Below are positions 50,652 through 60,085 of a stretch of 64,000 nt of DNA, in pieces. Within the stretch, counting starts at the first letter, position 1. Every line of letters starts with the position of its first letter. The stretch spans positions 744,001-808,000 of the forward strand of contig OY723310.1 of assembly GCA_963210315.1 (NCBI GenBank), in the 5' to 3' direction. Both the position numbers and the translations under genes were made by a program. The stretch comes from Rhynchopus euleeides. Lineage: Eukaryota > Euglenozoa > Diplonemea > Diplonemida > Diplonemidae. The notes beneath the pieces were generated by a model. It made no database searches and had not been told where the DNA came from. It saw nothing but the letters and a program-made list of their open reading frames with translations.

Positions 50652-53600
50652 CTACGTCACAGCGGAGGCCCCACTCGGGTTAGAGTGTGGGGCCAACTCA
50701 GTGCCACTCCGGGGAGGAGGGCGTGCAGCATAGCCGGCGTGGTGTGCTTGGCAGCAATGTGGTAGTGTTTTGCCATCGCTGTAGCAGTCACCGCATCGGT
50801 CCATGCTGTGGCGTTTGCAGAAGCCCATAGTGACCGGGAGCCCGTCCCCCTCCTTGTGGTGGTTGCGGCAGCACACCTCCTCCGGGAGGCGCCGCTTCTG
50901 GCATGCCGAGCAACGGGGCTTCCAATGCAACTTGCAGGCAAGCACCTTTGCGTTCCTCCTGGCACCAGGGGGAGCAGTTCGGGGGGCAGCGCCCCTCCGC
51001 TCCCATGGGCGCCCTACCCGGCTGTTGGCCTGCCGACCACGCGCCGCCCACTGCTGGGCCGATTGCTGCCAACCCTCAGGGTAGTGCGGCTGCGGAGCGA
51101 AGGTAGCGGCCCACGCCATTCCGCGATCATGGAACACTGTATCCGTCCGGCTGGGGGCTGGCACAGCCAGGTGCGCTTGGAGGCTGCGCATCACCGACTC
51201 AGTGGCAGGGTTCAGCTGGGCCCTCCTCGACAGGCCCGCCGCCACAGATCCACCGATCGCCGTGAGGACTGTTGAGTTGGCAGCATGGCCGCAATGCCAG
51301 GGCCCAGTGCCTACTTTCGTCACCATGCTGCAGAGCCCCTTCAGCGAGGCAGCCTTCCCCAGGATACTGCTCTGGAACACCGTGAGGTCCTGCTGGAGCT
51401 GCTGCCGTGAGGCCCCCAGCCTTTCAGCCTCGTCCATCGCGGCGTTACTGAGGGCATCAGCATCTGTGTTGGATTCCCTCTTCACATGCTCGTATGTGAG
51501 AGTGAACCTCGGTTGGAGGTCCGCAGCTAGCCGGGACGTGCTGAGGAACAGAGGACGGAGGGCGGCATCCCGGCACAATGAGTCCCCTTGGAGCTGGCGC
51601 AGCACCACCTGGGAGTCGCCCCGCACTGTGACTGGGCCCTCAGGGGCATCACCCCTCTCGAGGAGGCGCAGACCTGCACGGAGCGCCTCGTACTCAGCAA
51701 TGTTGTTGCTACGCACGTTCAGCAGCGGGAGTACTTTCTCTGAAACCTTGCAACCGTCTTGGTATAGCACCGCCCCTGCCCCCGCCACGGCGAAGGGGGT
51801 GCCATTGTCGCGCGCACCACCGTCAAAGTACAGGGTGAGCCCTGGGGCTGTGTCTGCAGGGATGCGCGAGCGGGCCTCCCTCGCGCCCTTCCTATTCGGG
51901 TCCACGTGGGCGGGGGGGCGGATGCGGCGCGTCACGGTGTCTGGGAGGGTAAGGCCAGTTGATAGCTCGAAGTCCACGGCCAGCTCCATCAGGGTCACAG
52001 TATGCTCACTCCCCTGCGGTCCCCACTTTAGGCCCCTTAGCCAGTCGCAGAGGGCCACCCACATGCCTGGGGGCCGCTTGCCCCACGTCTGCTTGACTTC
52101 GGAAGGCGCCAGTGCAGGGATGGAGGCACTCTCGGGGTTAGGGGTGCTCCACTCCCAGGGGTAGACGGTAGTACGGTGATGGCGCACAGAGCGGTCGAGC
52201 AGCCCGTCCTTCTCCTGTCGCGCCGCCAGGACTGCGATGAAGTAGCGGTGGAGCTGTGCCACGGTGGTGATCCTGTCCGCAAAGGACATGGGCAGCGGCT
52301 GCTCGTTCTCCGGGACGCTGTATCTGTAAATGGGCGCCACCCCGCACTGGGCCAGGCATGCCGGCCAGGCCGTCCGGTCCCTCGCTGCTATGGGGTGCTT
52401 CTGGCGGACTGGCTCCCATGCCGCGCAGTCCCACCACAGGTGTGATACCGTCTCCGGGGTCCCAGATGTGCAGTATCGGCACACCTCCCCCAGACCTGTG
52501 CGCCCACGAGCAGGCACCGCCCCTGCAACAACGGAGCGGAGGAGGCCTCGCTGGTACCCCGTGATTGCAGCGCCCTCTCCCTCCAGGACGCAACGTGTCA
52601 CCCTCCCGTCAATGCCGTGCTCTGCTCCTTGGAAGTCGTCTCTGCGTTCGGCCAGCTTCTTCGCCGTTGCGTTACGCAGGGATTGGCGGAGGTCGTGTGC
52701 AAAGATAGCCCAGGCGCTCGGTGTTGCAGCAACAGGGTCGAAGGTGACATCGCGACCAGCTTCGTCAGTGTAAGCCAGGGTGGTCGCAGCACTCCAGCGC
52801 CATTCAATCCCCTGCAGGGCGGCCCAGAAAAGCGCGAAGGGGCCTGTCCCCTCAAGCCTCTCTCTACTCCCCCAGGCTGCCTCGGACAGCACCCTGCTGT
52901 GACTCCACTTTTTGATCTGCTTGGCCCATGTGGTGATCTGCCGGTAGGGGGGGGCGACAGCGGGGTCCACCCGGTGCGCCTGATGGAGGACACACAGCAC
53001 AATCTCCTGTGCTCTGCGAGGTGGGCCAGACCAGAGCGCGGCGACGAAGAGGCCCCTCCATCGCCTGATGTCCTTGCTGTCCCAACGAGTTACGAGGGCA
53101 TCGTAATATAGTCGAGCCCCTGCCGTCATCGCCGCCGCCTGCCCTTTCCATTGCACCGGCAGGGGCAGCGCTGAGGTTCTGCGGAGGTTCTGCTGCGCAC
53201 CTTCCTTCCGGCGGGCGATGCGCTCGGACTGGGGCGCTGTGCGCCCTTCCCTGATCAGGCGCGCGTGTAGCATGGCCCCGAGACAGTCGAAGCTGTTGCG
53301 CTGCCGGAGGGGAGTGGCCTCGCCATCCCTTGCCCGGTACATAATCCGGAGCGGCCCGGGGGATGTCGAGAAAACGCGAGACTTGATTTCTGCACAAATA
53401 GCCATCCCGGTGTCGTGGGAGAAACCCGCAGAGTCGTCTACAACGTCTTGCAGGATCTCCGGGCTGGGGGCTGTGGCGTATACGTCGTCAACGAAAGACA
53501 GCGCCCTTGTGTCCTGCCGGTGCTCGACCATCCTCATCCACACACCCACCAGCACGTTAATCAGCACGACACTGATGGGGCAACCCTGCATGATGCCGTT

Positions 53601-56495
53601 AGTTGGCAGGAAGCCTTCCCCGATGGTGCCGCTCGCCCGGAAGTGCCGCTGCATCGTCCTGTACGCTGCTCGCAGGGTGCGCAGGACACGGGCGTCGAAA
53701 CCGAGCTCCGCAGCCAGGCGGAAGGTGAGGTCGATTGGCACCGTGTCGAAGCACTTCTTGAAGTCGAGGGCGACTCCGTGCAGCGGTCGCCCCGTGAGGT
53801 GGGCTTCTTCAATACGTGCCGCCAGGTGCCAGATGAGGTCCTCCGCACCGTGGCCAGGCCGGCAGCCGTGCAGGTCTTCGGGCGCGATGATCTCCAACCA
53901 CTTCAGTGCCGGTTTCACCCGGATAGCTGCCCACACTCTGTACAGCACGGGGGTGATACTGATGGGGCGCTGCGACAGTGGCTCTCCTGAGCTGCCAGGC
54001 TTGGGGATGAGGCAGATCATGGCGTGCATCAGCTGCTCCGGCCACTCGCCCGACCGTTCAACTTCGTTGAACACCTCCGCGAAGAGCCTGAGGAGTTCGT
54101 GCGGGAGTTGTCTCAGTTCGTGGACCCGCCAACCGTGCAGGCCCGGCGAGGTGGACGTGGACATCTTGGCCAAGGCCTTCCCAACGTCTTCTGCCGTGAT
54201 GGTCTTGCACTCCATGTCAGCCACCTCGGGGAGAAAGCGGAGGTACTTTTGGCGGAAGGTGTCCCACCGGGGCTCTGGCGTCGTTGCGTACTTACGGAAG
54301 TACCCTCCCCACGCCGTGTCGCTCCTCAGCAGCTCGTCCGCCTCCTTGGGGCAGGCCGTGAAAGAGCCGTCTTCGCGCCGCATGAAGGTGGCTGGAGCGC
54401 AGAAGCGATCTGCGAGGTACGCGAACACCTGCCCTGCCTCGTATGTCCAAGCTTTCTGCATCCTCGCCTTCCACGTGCGGATCCTCGCGTCGCGGAGCCT
54501 GTCGAACATGCCCCTCTGCGACCCCTCCAAGGCAATGAGGGCCTGCTCCAGGATCTCCAGGTCCGGCAACTGCGAGGTTGTGTTCGTCAGCGCTGCTTGC
54601 AGCCCCTGGGGGAGGCCCCCCTCCCTCAGGCGTTTCTTTGCGGCGTTCCAGGCGTGCTTCTCCCCATTCGTGAGGCCGTACGGTGCATCGGCTTGCAGTC
54701 GCTTGAGACCCTCTTGGACGAGGCATCGGAGGTTCCCCAACAGTCCGTCCTTCGCCCGGGTGTTCGTGTCACCGGCCCCCCGTGCAGAGGCGGGGTGGTG
54801 CTTGGTGGCCGCCCGCGACCACTGCATGTGGTAGCCCTCCGCTCTGCCTGTGTAGGCCGCTTCCTGCCTCTCCAGGTGGCCTACATGGACACGCTTTAGG
54901 AAACGCTCGCCGCAGGTGGAGGCTCGGTGGAGGAGCTGCGCGGCCGTTGCTCCGTGGCGCAGTTCCCCCTCTGCAAGCACGTCCTGCATTATCCCTCTCG
55001 CCGCAGCGTCTCCCAGCTTGGGCTTGCCCGCAGGGAAAGGGGTGGGAAGAATGCAGATCTTTTTGGGGCGGCGGAAGGCAGTGAGGTCTAGGTCTACAAA
55101 AAGCGGGCAGTGCGTGGGTATGTTGTAGTCCCCCCGCTTCGCCACCTCAACGCGACGCAGGGCCGGCGCTGCGCAGGAGTTCATCAGGCAGATGTCCAGC
55201 CGAGTGCCGTTCTCCGACGCCCAGCACGTGTTCTGCACGCTCTGTTGTGCGAGCTCCGCATGCGTCGTCGCCGCGTCGACCCAGCCGCCCACCCGGCACG
55301 CCTGGGACAGCGTGGCGCTGGTTTCCGGGTTGGTGTTGAGGTCCCCCATCAGTAGCACGGGCACCTGCCCCAACCCAGCTGCGAGGTCGAGCGTCTCTTG
55401 CAGGAGGGCTTCCCGCTGCTCACCCACTTCGGTCCCCGAGTGGCCGTACACGCTCAGGATATGAAGCGCCGTTTTCCCGTCTCCAATCGCTAGCACTACG
55501 TGCACCATGCGGGTACTGTCGTACAACTTCTGCTCCTGCGCGGTCTTCGGCTGCACCACTTGCGCGACAAGGCCCTCCTTCGCCATGACAGCCACACCTC
55601 CGGGCCTTGTTTGTTCGCGGCCGTTCGCGCCTGCGACCCTGGGCATGCCCTTGCCCCAGTGCATAGCCCAGCCGTGGGCTGCGAAGTAGCCGTTGTGCGT
55701 GCCCTTGCTCGGGTCCGGGACTCGGGTTTCCTGCAGGGCCACAACATCCGCCTTCAGGCCCGCCACGTCGCCTAGGTGCGTCTGCAGTGACGTTACATTC
55801 GCTGTCGCCAGCCTGATCACTCCCGGTGTTGTTAGTTGATATGCAGGATGCCGCAATCGCCGCGGGGGCGGTGACGCTGTGGACCCCTGGACGGGCGTAG
55901 GCACTCGCGTCCCGTCCGCTGTGGCCGGGGTGGGCATAGGAAGGGCTGCAGGGATGTCCCACTGGTTCGTCGGCGTCACAGCTAGCTCCCGGGCCAGGCT
56001 AAGGGGGAAACGGAGCACATCGTAGTGGAAGGGCCTCCACGTAAGGCCCAGCACCTTGGCTCCCTCCCCACACCGGGTCATGCATTGCTTGCTGCTGGAG
56101 GCGAGCAGCCACACCTGGGCATCCAGAACTTCTGCCGCAACCCGGAGGGTAGCCGCGTCTCCGTATGTCCCCGGGCGCGTCTGCTTCTCGACGTAGTCGT
56201 CGTAGGATGTAGGGGCCTGCGGGTCATCGTGGTCGGGCACGTACGAGGCCCTGCGCTCTGCGTTTTGCCGCATGGACGACGCCACCGCTGCACGCAACCC
56301 GCCTGCTGTCCACTCCGCGCACTGCTCTGCAAGGCCGGCGTACTGGCAGTTGCCGTCCTTCGGCACTGGTACCCGGAGCGCCATCAGTCTCCTTGCAGCA
56401 TGCGTCAACCACTGCTCGTCTTGCTCTATGGTGGAGGGGGAGTACTCCTGTCCCCCCCCACGGAGGCGCCGGGGTTCTCCTGCCCCTGTCGCCAA
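50652..56495 (-). CDS. Retrotransposon ORF2: OTU, endonuclease, RT, RNase H
   Basis: 1947 residues from ATG 56495. Residues about 40-165: OTU-like cysteine-protease domain with KDGNCQYAG (Cys near 50) and FHYDVL (His near 157). About 222-468: APE-type endonuclease with TANVTSLQ, LQETRV, MGDLNTNPE and a THCPLFVDLD end. About 810-1080: reverse transcriptase with RPISITPVLYRVW, ALDFKKCFDTVP, GIMQGCPIS and catalytic FVDD (about 1001). About 1337-1356: CRYC...H...C zinc knuckle. About 1548-1690: RNase H with YFDGG, NNIAEYEAL, GDSQVV and NTDADAL, all four acidic positions apparent. About 1850-1925: Cys/His-rich tail (CSACQKRR, CCRNHH, CGDC, CCQAHH). The endonuclease nicks target DNA and the RT copies element RNA there. 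RNase H after RT is typical of I/Tad/R1-like groups. The OTU domain is the unusual part. Confidence 0.92.
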   Translation of the reverse strand: MATGAGEPRRLRGGGQEYSPSTIEQDEQWLTHAARRLMALRVPVPKDGNCQYAGLAEQCAEWTAGGLRAAVASSMRQNAERRASYVPDHDDPQAPTSYDDYVEKQTRPGTYGDAATLRVAAEVLDAQVWLLASSSKQCMTRCGEGAKVLGLTWRPFHYDVLRFPLSLARELAVTPTNQWDIPAALPMPTPATADGTRVPTPVQGSTASPPPRRLRHPAYQLTTPGVIRLATANVTSLQTHLGDVAGLKADVVALQETRVPDPSKGTHNGYFAAHGWAMHWGKGMPRVAGANGREQTRPGGVAVMAKEGLVAQVVQPKTAQEQKLYDSTRMVHVVLAIGDGKTALHILSVYGHSGTEVGEQREALLQETLDLAAGLGQVPVLLMGDLNTNPETSATLSQACRVGGWVDAATTHAELAQQSVQNTCWASENGTRLDICLMNSCAAPALRRVEVAKRGDYNIPTHCPLFVDLDLTAFRRPKKICILPTPFPAGKPKLGDAAARGIMQDVLAEGELRHGATAAQLLHRASTCGERFLKRVHVGHLERQEAAYTGRAEGYHMQWSRAATKHHPASARGAGDTNTRAKDGLLGNLRCLVQEGLKRLQADAPYGLTNGEKHAWNAAKKRLREGGLPQGLQAALTNTTSQLPDLEILEQALIALEGSQRGMFDRLRDARIRTWKARMQKAWTYEAGQVFAYLADRFCAPATFMRREDGSFTACPKEADELLRSDTAWGGYFRKYATTPEPRWDTFRQKYLRFLPEVADMECKTITAEDVGKALAKMSTSTSPGLHGWRVHELRQLPHELLRLFAEVFNEVERSGEWPEQLMHAMICLIPKPGSSGEPLSQRPISITPVLYRVWAAIRVKPALKWLEIIAPEDLHGCRPGHGAEDLIWHLAARIEEAHLTGRPLHGVALDFKKCFDTVPIDLTFRLAAELGFDARVLRTLRAAYRTMQRHFRASGTIGEGFLPTNGIMQGCPISVVLINVLVGVWMRMVEHRQDTRALSFVDDVYATAPSPEILQDVVDDSAGFSHDTGMAICAEIKSRVFSTSPGPLRIMYRARDGEATPLRQRNSFDCLGAMLHARLIREGRTAPQSERIARRKEGAQQNLRRTSALPLPVQWKGQAAAMTAGARLYYDALVTRWDSKDIRRWRGLFVAALWSGPPRRAQEIVLCVLHQAHRVDPAVAPPYRQITTWAKQIKKWSHSRVLSEAAWGSRERLEGTGPFALFWAALQGIEWRWSAATTLAYTDEAGRDVTFDPVAATPSAWAIFAHDLRQSLRNATAKKLAERRDDFQGAEHGIDGRVTRCVLEGEGAAITGYQRGLLRSVVAGAVPARGRTGLGEVCRYCTSGTPETVSHLWWDCAAWEPVRQKHPIAARDRTAWPACLAQCGVAPIYRYSVPENEQPLPMSFADRITTVAQLHRYFIAVLAARQEKDGLLDRSVRHHRTTVYPWEWSTPNPESASIPALAPSEVKQTWGKRPPGMWVALCDWLRGLKWGPQGSEHTVTLMELAVDFELSTGLTLPDTVTRRIRPPAHVDPNRKGAREARSRIPADTAPGLTLYFDGGARDNGTPFAVAGAGAVLYQDGCKVSEKVLPLLNVRSNNIAEYEALRAGLRLLERGDAPEGPVTVRGDSQVVLRQLQGDSLCRDAALRPLFLSTSRLAADLQPRFTLTYEHVKRESNTDADALSNAAMDEAERLGASRQQLQQDLTVFQSSILGKAASLKGLCSMVTKVGTGPWHCGHAANSTVLTAIGGSVAAGLSRRAQLNPATESVMRSLQAHLAVPAPSRTDTVFHDRGMAWAATFAPQPHYPEGWQQSAQQWAARGRQANSRVGRPWERRGAAPRTAPPGARRNAKVLACKLHWKPRCSACQKRRLPEEVCCRNHHKEGDGLPVTMGFCKRHSMDRCGDCYSDGKTLPHCCQAHHAGYAARPPPRSGTELAPHSNPSGASAVT

Positions 56496-56777
56496 ATCTA
56501 CGGGGTCCCAGCACGGGGCCGTTGCCCGGGTATCTCCTGCCCGTACAGCGGCTCGGCTGGGTCTAGGTGGGGTTGGGGGTGATGTTGGGGTTGGGGTTCT
56601 ACTTGGGGTGTGTGGAGGTGTTTGTATACGCCCCGAGACCTCCTGTTTCTCGGGGTGGGGTGCGGCTGGGGGCCCGACGGCGAACGTGATTTGTCCCCAG
56701 ACGTGGTCGGCACCCCGGCCAGGGGGAACGTTAATCTCCTGCGCGGGTCCCCCCCGCTGGCCGGAGCGCCCGCCCCC
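56496..56777 (-). other. ORF1-ORF2 spacer of the retrotransposon
   Basis: 282 bp between the ORF1 TAG and the ORF2 ATG, rich in CCCCAACCCCAACATCACCC and CACACCCCAAGTAG-like runs. No frame bridging the two ORFs is evident. ORF2 translation therefore needs reinitiation, an internal entry site or a separate message. Confidence 0.5.
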
Positions 56778-59288
56778 CTATTCCTCATCCGGCTTCTGCG
56801 GGTAGGGGGTAAGGCGGTTGGAACGAGGCTTCAGGTACGCCGTGATGGAGGCCTGCCTGGTCCTCCCGTTCCTGCTGGCTCCCGGCACCCTACAGGGTGG
56901 GGCCTCATCCCCGCCAACTGCCGTGGGCGTCAGGGCTTCGAGGAGGGGTGGGGCCGGCGGGGCAGGCTGGGCAGGCGGCGCCGGTGCTGCCGGCGGCACT
57001 GCTGCTGGCTGCGCTGGGGTCGGGGCGGCGCTCGACGTTGTTGGTGCCCCGGGTGCCATAGGTGTCACGGGTTTACTGCTCGAATCACTGGGCGGGGCAG
57101 GGGCGGAGGAGTCAGAGGCGGCGGAGGTGGCAGAGGTGGTGGTGGTGGTGGTGGTGGTGCTGGGGGAGGAGCGGGCGGGTTTTGTGGGTGCTGGCAGGGC
57201 ATCCGCAGCCGGCCCGGCCGTGGGCCCCGCCGGCGGTTTGCCCTTCGCCCCCTTGGACGCACCCAGCCCCTTTGTGGCAGCGCTCAGCTCCCGCCTCACG
57301 GAGATGAGCATCTCCTGGTGTTGCAGCTTGCGCTGCTCCTCCGCGTCGCGCACCCCCTCTAGCAGGCCCTGCCAGCTCTGCCCGAGCTCGCTGGCCTGCT
57401 GCGTCAGCTGGCGCTGCACCCTCTCGCCCTCCTCCTTCCCTGCCTGTTGGAGGTCAGCTCGAAGGGTAGTGTCGAGCTGGGTTGCCTTCTCGGCAAGGGC
57501 CTTGAGCTGCTGGGCCCCGTGCCGCGCCATCTGCGCCTCGCAGGTCCCCCGCAGCTCCCCACACACCTCATCCAGGCGGCTCTGGAGGCGGGCCACCTGC
57601 TCCCCGGTCGCCCGCTCCGACTGCTGCTGGGCGGCCGTGGCGTCCTTGCGGTCAGCCTCGCAGGAGGCCCGCAGGTCGCGCACCGTGACCCCCAGGCGCT
57701 CCGTCTGCCGCCGCAGCTCGCCCACCGCGGCTTCCCCCTGCTGCGCCTCCCACGCCCTGCGGAGCTCCGCCACCGCCGCGTCCAGGCGCTGCTGCTCCTG
57801 CCCGCGCTGCGCCTCCAGGTCGGCCCTGACCGCGTCCACCTCCGCCTGGAGCTGCTGCGCCTGGTGGTGGGAGAGGGGCGTCTGCTCGCTCGCCTCCGCG
57901 GCTTGCAGGCTCAGCATGGCCTTGCAAGCGCCGCTGAGGCGCTCCTCAAGCGCCCGGTGCTTGAGGTCCCGCTGCGCAAGCTGGCCCTGCATGTCGGCCT
58001 CGAGGGCCTTGTGGCTGGCCTCCCAGCCCTTGCGCGACGCAGTCAGATCCGTCGCATGCGCGCGGCCTTGCCCCTCCAAGGCGGTGAGCCCAGCAGCCAG
58101 CTTCTGCAGATCCGTGCTCGCTGCTGCCTCACCCACCGCCTTGCCCAGCCCTCCGACATGCTCGCGGAGGCGGGAGACCGTCACGCCCATCGACTGCTGG
58201 TGCTTCGCGACCTCCAGGAGCTGGGCCTTGTGCTCCTTTAGTTCACGCTCCGTTTTCAGTGTGGACGTAGTGGCTGTAGTGGTGGGGGGTGTGGTGGTGG
58301 GGCGCTCCTGGAGGCTCTTCAGCAGGGCCCCTTGCGCCTGCAGCTGCTCCTCCTGGCGGCCGAGGCGGTCCCCCATGCGCTGCATCTGCAGCTCGTGCTG
58401 CTGGGCGTGGCTGTCCAGCCGGGCCTCGAGCAGCGCCACCTGCTCGGCGTGCTGCTCCCCCTGGCGGCGCAGGCGGTCTTCGAGCCACTGCTCTGACAGG
58501 CCCGGGTGCCCCTGCATCGCCTCCATCCGCTGCCCCAGCTCGCCCTGCCGTGCCTGCTGGGTCAGCAGCTGGGCCTCCAGCCGCTTGCGGTGGCCGTCCT
58601 GGTCCTGCAGGAGGCGGCGCAGGCCCTGCAGCTCGGCTTGACAAGCCGCGCCGTCGCCCTGCGTGGCGGAGTCGGCGGCGGCAGGTGCGGGGTCATGCCC
58701 GAGCTCCCGCAGGCGCCCGGCGAGCTTCTCCAGATCCTTCTGGAGCTGGGCAGCTCTCTGCTGCGCCTGCTGCTTCGCCGCCGCTGCTGCTCCGCCACCA
58801 CGCCCGGTCCGCCCAACCGTGCCGCTGGCCTGCGACTTCGCAGACCTTCCCGCCTTCGCGGCCGTGGCGCGCTCCTCCTGGAGCCTGTCGCGGACGCTCT
58901 CATAGCGCCGCTTCAGGCGGAGCACCTCCTCGGCCTGCTTCTTCGCGGCCGCCTCCCTCTGCTTCTGCTCCTCGAGGAGCAGCGTGTCCGTCAGGACCAC
59001 CTCCTTCCCGTTGACTACTAGAGTCCATGTGGGGGGGGTGCCGTGGGTGGGGGGTTGCTCGGCAGCGAGGACGGCGACGCCGCCCTCCAGGCTGTCCAGC
59101 GCCGCCTCCCACCGGAGGTGGTCGAGAATGGTGCGCACGTGGGCGGCACCATAGAGGGGGGGAAGGGGTTGGAGCTCGTATCTGCGAGGTTCCGTGAATT
59201 CGAGGGGGGGCAGGGGGGCGGCCTGTTGGCCACCGGCCTGGGAGCCGGTGTTCCCGGAGGAGACCCCGTGGAGGTCGGCCTGTGACAT
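56778..59288 (-). CDS. Retrotransposon ORF1: long coiled-coil protein
   Basis: 836 residues from ATG 59288 (MSQADLHGVSSGNTGS); the in-frame ATG 60 bp upstream is in host WD40/microsatellite DNA and is excluded. A short N-terminal globular part (about 35-110, LPPLYGAAHVRTILDHLRWE) leads to an almost continuous coiled coil from about 115 to 690, with heptad-rich segments such as LLEEQKQREAAAKKQAEEVL and LSGACKAMLSLQAAEASEQT. Then comes a Ser/Thr/Pro/Ala linker, and a C-terminus with RQASITAYLKPRSNR, resembling a PCNA-interacting PIP box. ORF1 proteins of LINEs multimerise through coiled coils and bind element RNA; no RRM or zinc knuckle is visible here. Confidence 0.85.
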   Translation of the reverse strand: MSQADLHGVSSGNTGSQAGGQQAAPLPPLEFTEPRRYELQPLPPLYGAAHVRTILDHLRWEAALDSLEGGVAVLAAEQPPTHGTPPTWTLVVNGKEVVLTDTLLLEEQKQREAAAKKQAEEVLRLKRRYESVRDRLQEERATAAKAGRSAKSQASGTVGRTGRGGGAAAAAKQQAQQRAAQLQKDLEKLAGRLRELGHDPAPAAADSATQGDGAACQAELQGLRRLLQDQDGHRKRLEAQLLTQQARQGELGQRMEAMQGHPGLSEQWLEDRLRRQGEQHAEQVALLEARLDSHAQQHELQMQRMGDRLGRQEEQLQAQGALLKSLQERPTTTPPTTTATTSTLKTERELKEHKAQLLEVAKHQQSMGVTVSRLREHVGGLGKAVGEAAASTDLQKLAAGLTALEGQGRAHATDLTASRKGWEASHKALEADMQGQLAQRDLKHRALEERLSGACKAMLSLQAAEASEQTPLSHHQAQQLQAEVDAVRADLEAQRGQEQQRLDAAVAELRRAWEAQQGEAAVGELRRQTERLGVTVRDLRASCEADRKDATAAQQQSERATGEQVARLQSRLDEVCGELRGTCEAQMARHGAQQLKALAEKATQLDTTLRADLQQAGKEEGERVQRQLTQQASELGQSWQGLLEGVRDAEEQRKLQHQEMLISVRRELSAATKGLGASKGAKGKPPAGPTAGPAADALPAPTKPARSSPSTTTTTTTTSATSAASDSSAPAPPSDSSSKPVTPMAPGAPTTSSAAPTPAQPAAVPPAAPAPPAQPAPPAPPLLEALTPTAVGGDEAPPCRVPGASRNGRTRQASITAYLKPRSNRLTPYPQKPDEE

Positions 59289-59315
59289 CCTGCCCGTGTA
59301 TCCCTCTCTCCTCCG

Positions 59316-60085
59316 GTGTGTGTGTGTGTGAGGGTGCTGATGTCCCACACACGGATGGTCTCATCATGTGACCCGCTGAAGATCCTCGTGCCCGACACAG
59401 CAATGCTGTTAACATCATCGCTGTGACCCTCCAGCACTGTGGCGCTCGGTGTGCCCTTCAAGTCCCACACACGCACTTTGCCTGATAAGTCTCCGGACAC
59501 CAGACGTCCGCAGTGTGTCCACGCTGCGGTCCACACGTCGCTGTTGTTGTAGTGCAGCATGCACACCTCCTCCCAAGTTGAAGTCAGACACACGCAGACG
59601 GTGCCGTCATCAGAGCACGTTGCCAACCACGTCCCACAGACAGAGAACGCTGTGCAAATAGGATCGTTGTTGCCGTGTGTTAAGTCCGCCACCACAGCAG
59701 CGGTGGTGGTGTCAAACACAGTGATGTGTCCGTTGCGGTAACCCACAGCACACAGCGTCCCACACCTCGACAGTGTGATGGTCGTGACGTTTTCGCCATG
59801 CGTCGACGAGTAGACTGCGGGAGCCTTGAGGTTGGGCCAGCGTGGGACGAGCTGGACAGCACCCCCGTCCTCCAGACCCGTGTCGGCAACGCGCTGTGCA
59901 TCGTCCAGCTCCTCCTCACACCCTTCGATGTGTGCTGCGACGTTTTCAGCCTCACGGACTGGGTTGATAGAACCCGGGAACATCTCGTTGAGCGCATCCG
60001 CCTTCAGCCCGACCACGGTCCCGCCTTCCGGAACACCGACGACACAGCTGTCACCGGTCCCGCTGTGACGCACAGTCACATCCAT
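59316..60085 (-). pseudogene. WD40 copy C, 5' part, split by retrotransposon
   Basis: Starts at ATG 60085 (MDVTVRHSGTGDSC) and encodes the N-terminal domain and blades 1-4, ending at ISTLTHTHT inside the microsatellite. The frame then reads into retrotransposon DNA and would stop about 100 codons later (59018). The first 250 residues are nearly identical to copy B, so it was an intact gene until the insertion. Confidence 0.85.

Larger units (their letters stand above)
50594..59315 (-). mobile_element. Full-length non-LTR retrotransposon in a (CA)n site
   Basis: Two long intact open frames (ORF1 59288-56778, ORF2 56495-50652) in one orientation, with a 5' leader of only about 27 bp and a 3' tail of about 58 bp without poly-A. 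Both outer borders are (GT)n/(CA)n: CCAGGGTGTGTGTGTGTG on the left and GTGTGTGTGTGTGTGAGG on the right, whereas the intact paralogue has a single CCAGG(GT)nGAGGG tract at 49118-49136. So the element inserted into the microsatellite with an approximately 12-14 bp duplication of the repeat. The lack of any stop or frameshift in 2,780 codons argues for a recent insertion. Confidence 0.9.

Noticed and set aside
53218..54834. 538-codon plus-strand frame
   Set aside because: Antisense to the reverse transcriptase region of ORF2, with no recognisable domain.
56818..58641. 607-codon plus-strand frame
   Set aside because: Antisense to the coiled-coil ORF1; Ser/Ala/Cys/Arg-rich composition is the mirror of its Glu/Gln/Leu codons.
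59289..59348. 20-residue N-terminal extension of ORF1
   Set aside because: It is encoded by the host WD40 gene and the (CA)n target, not by the element.
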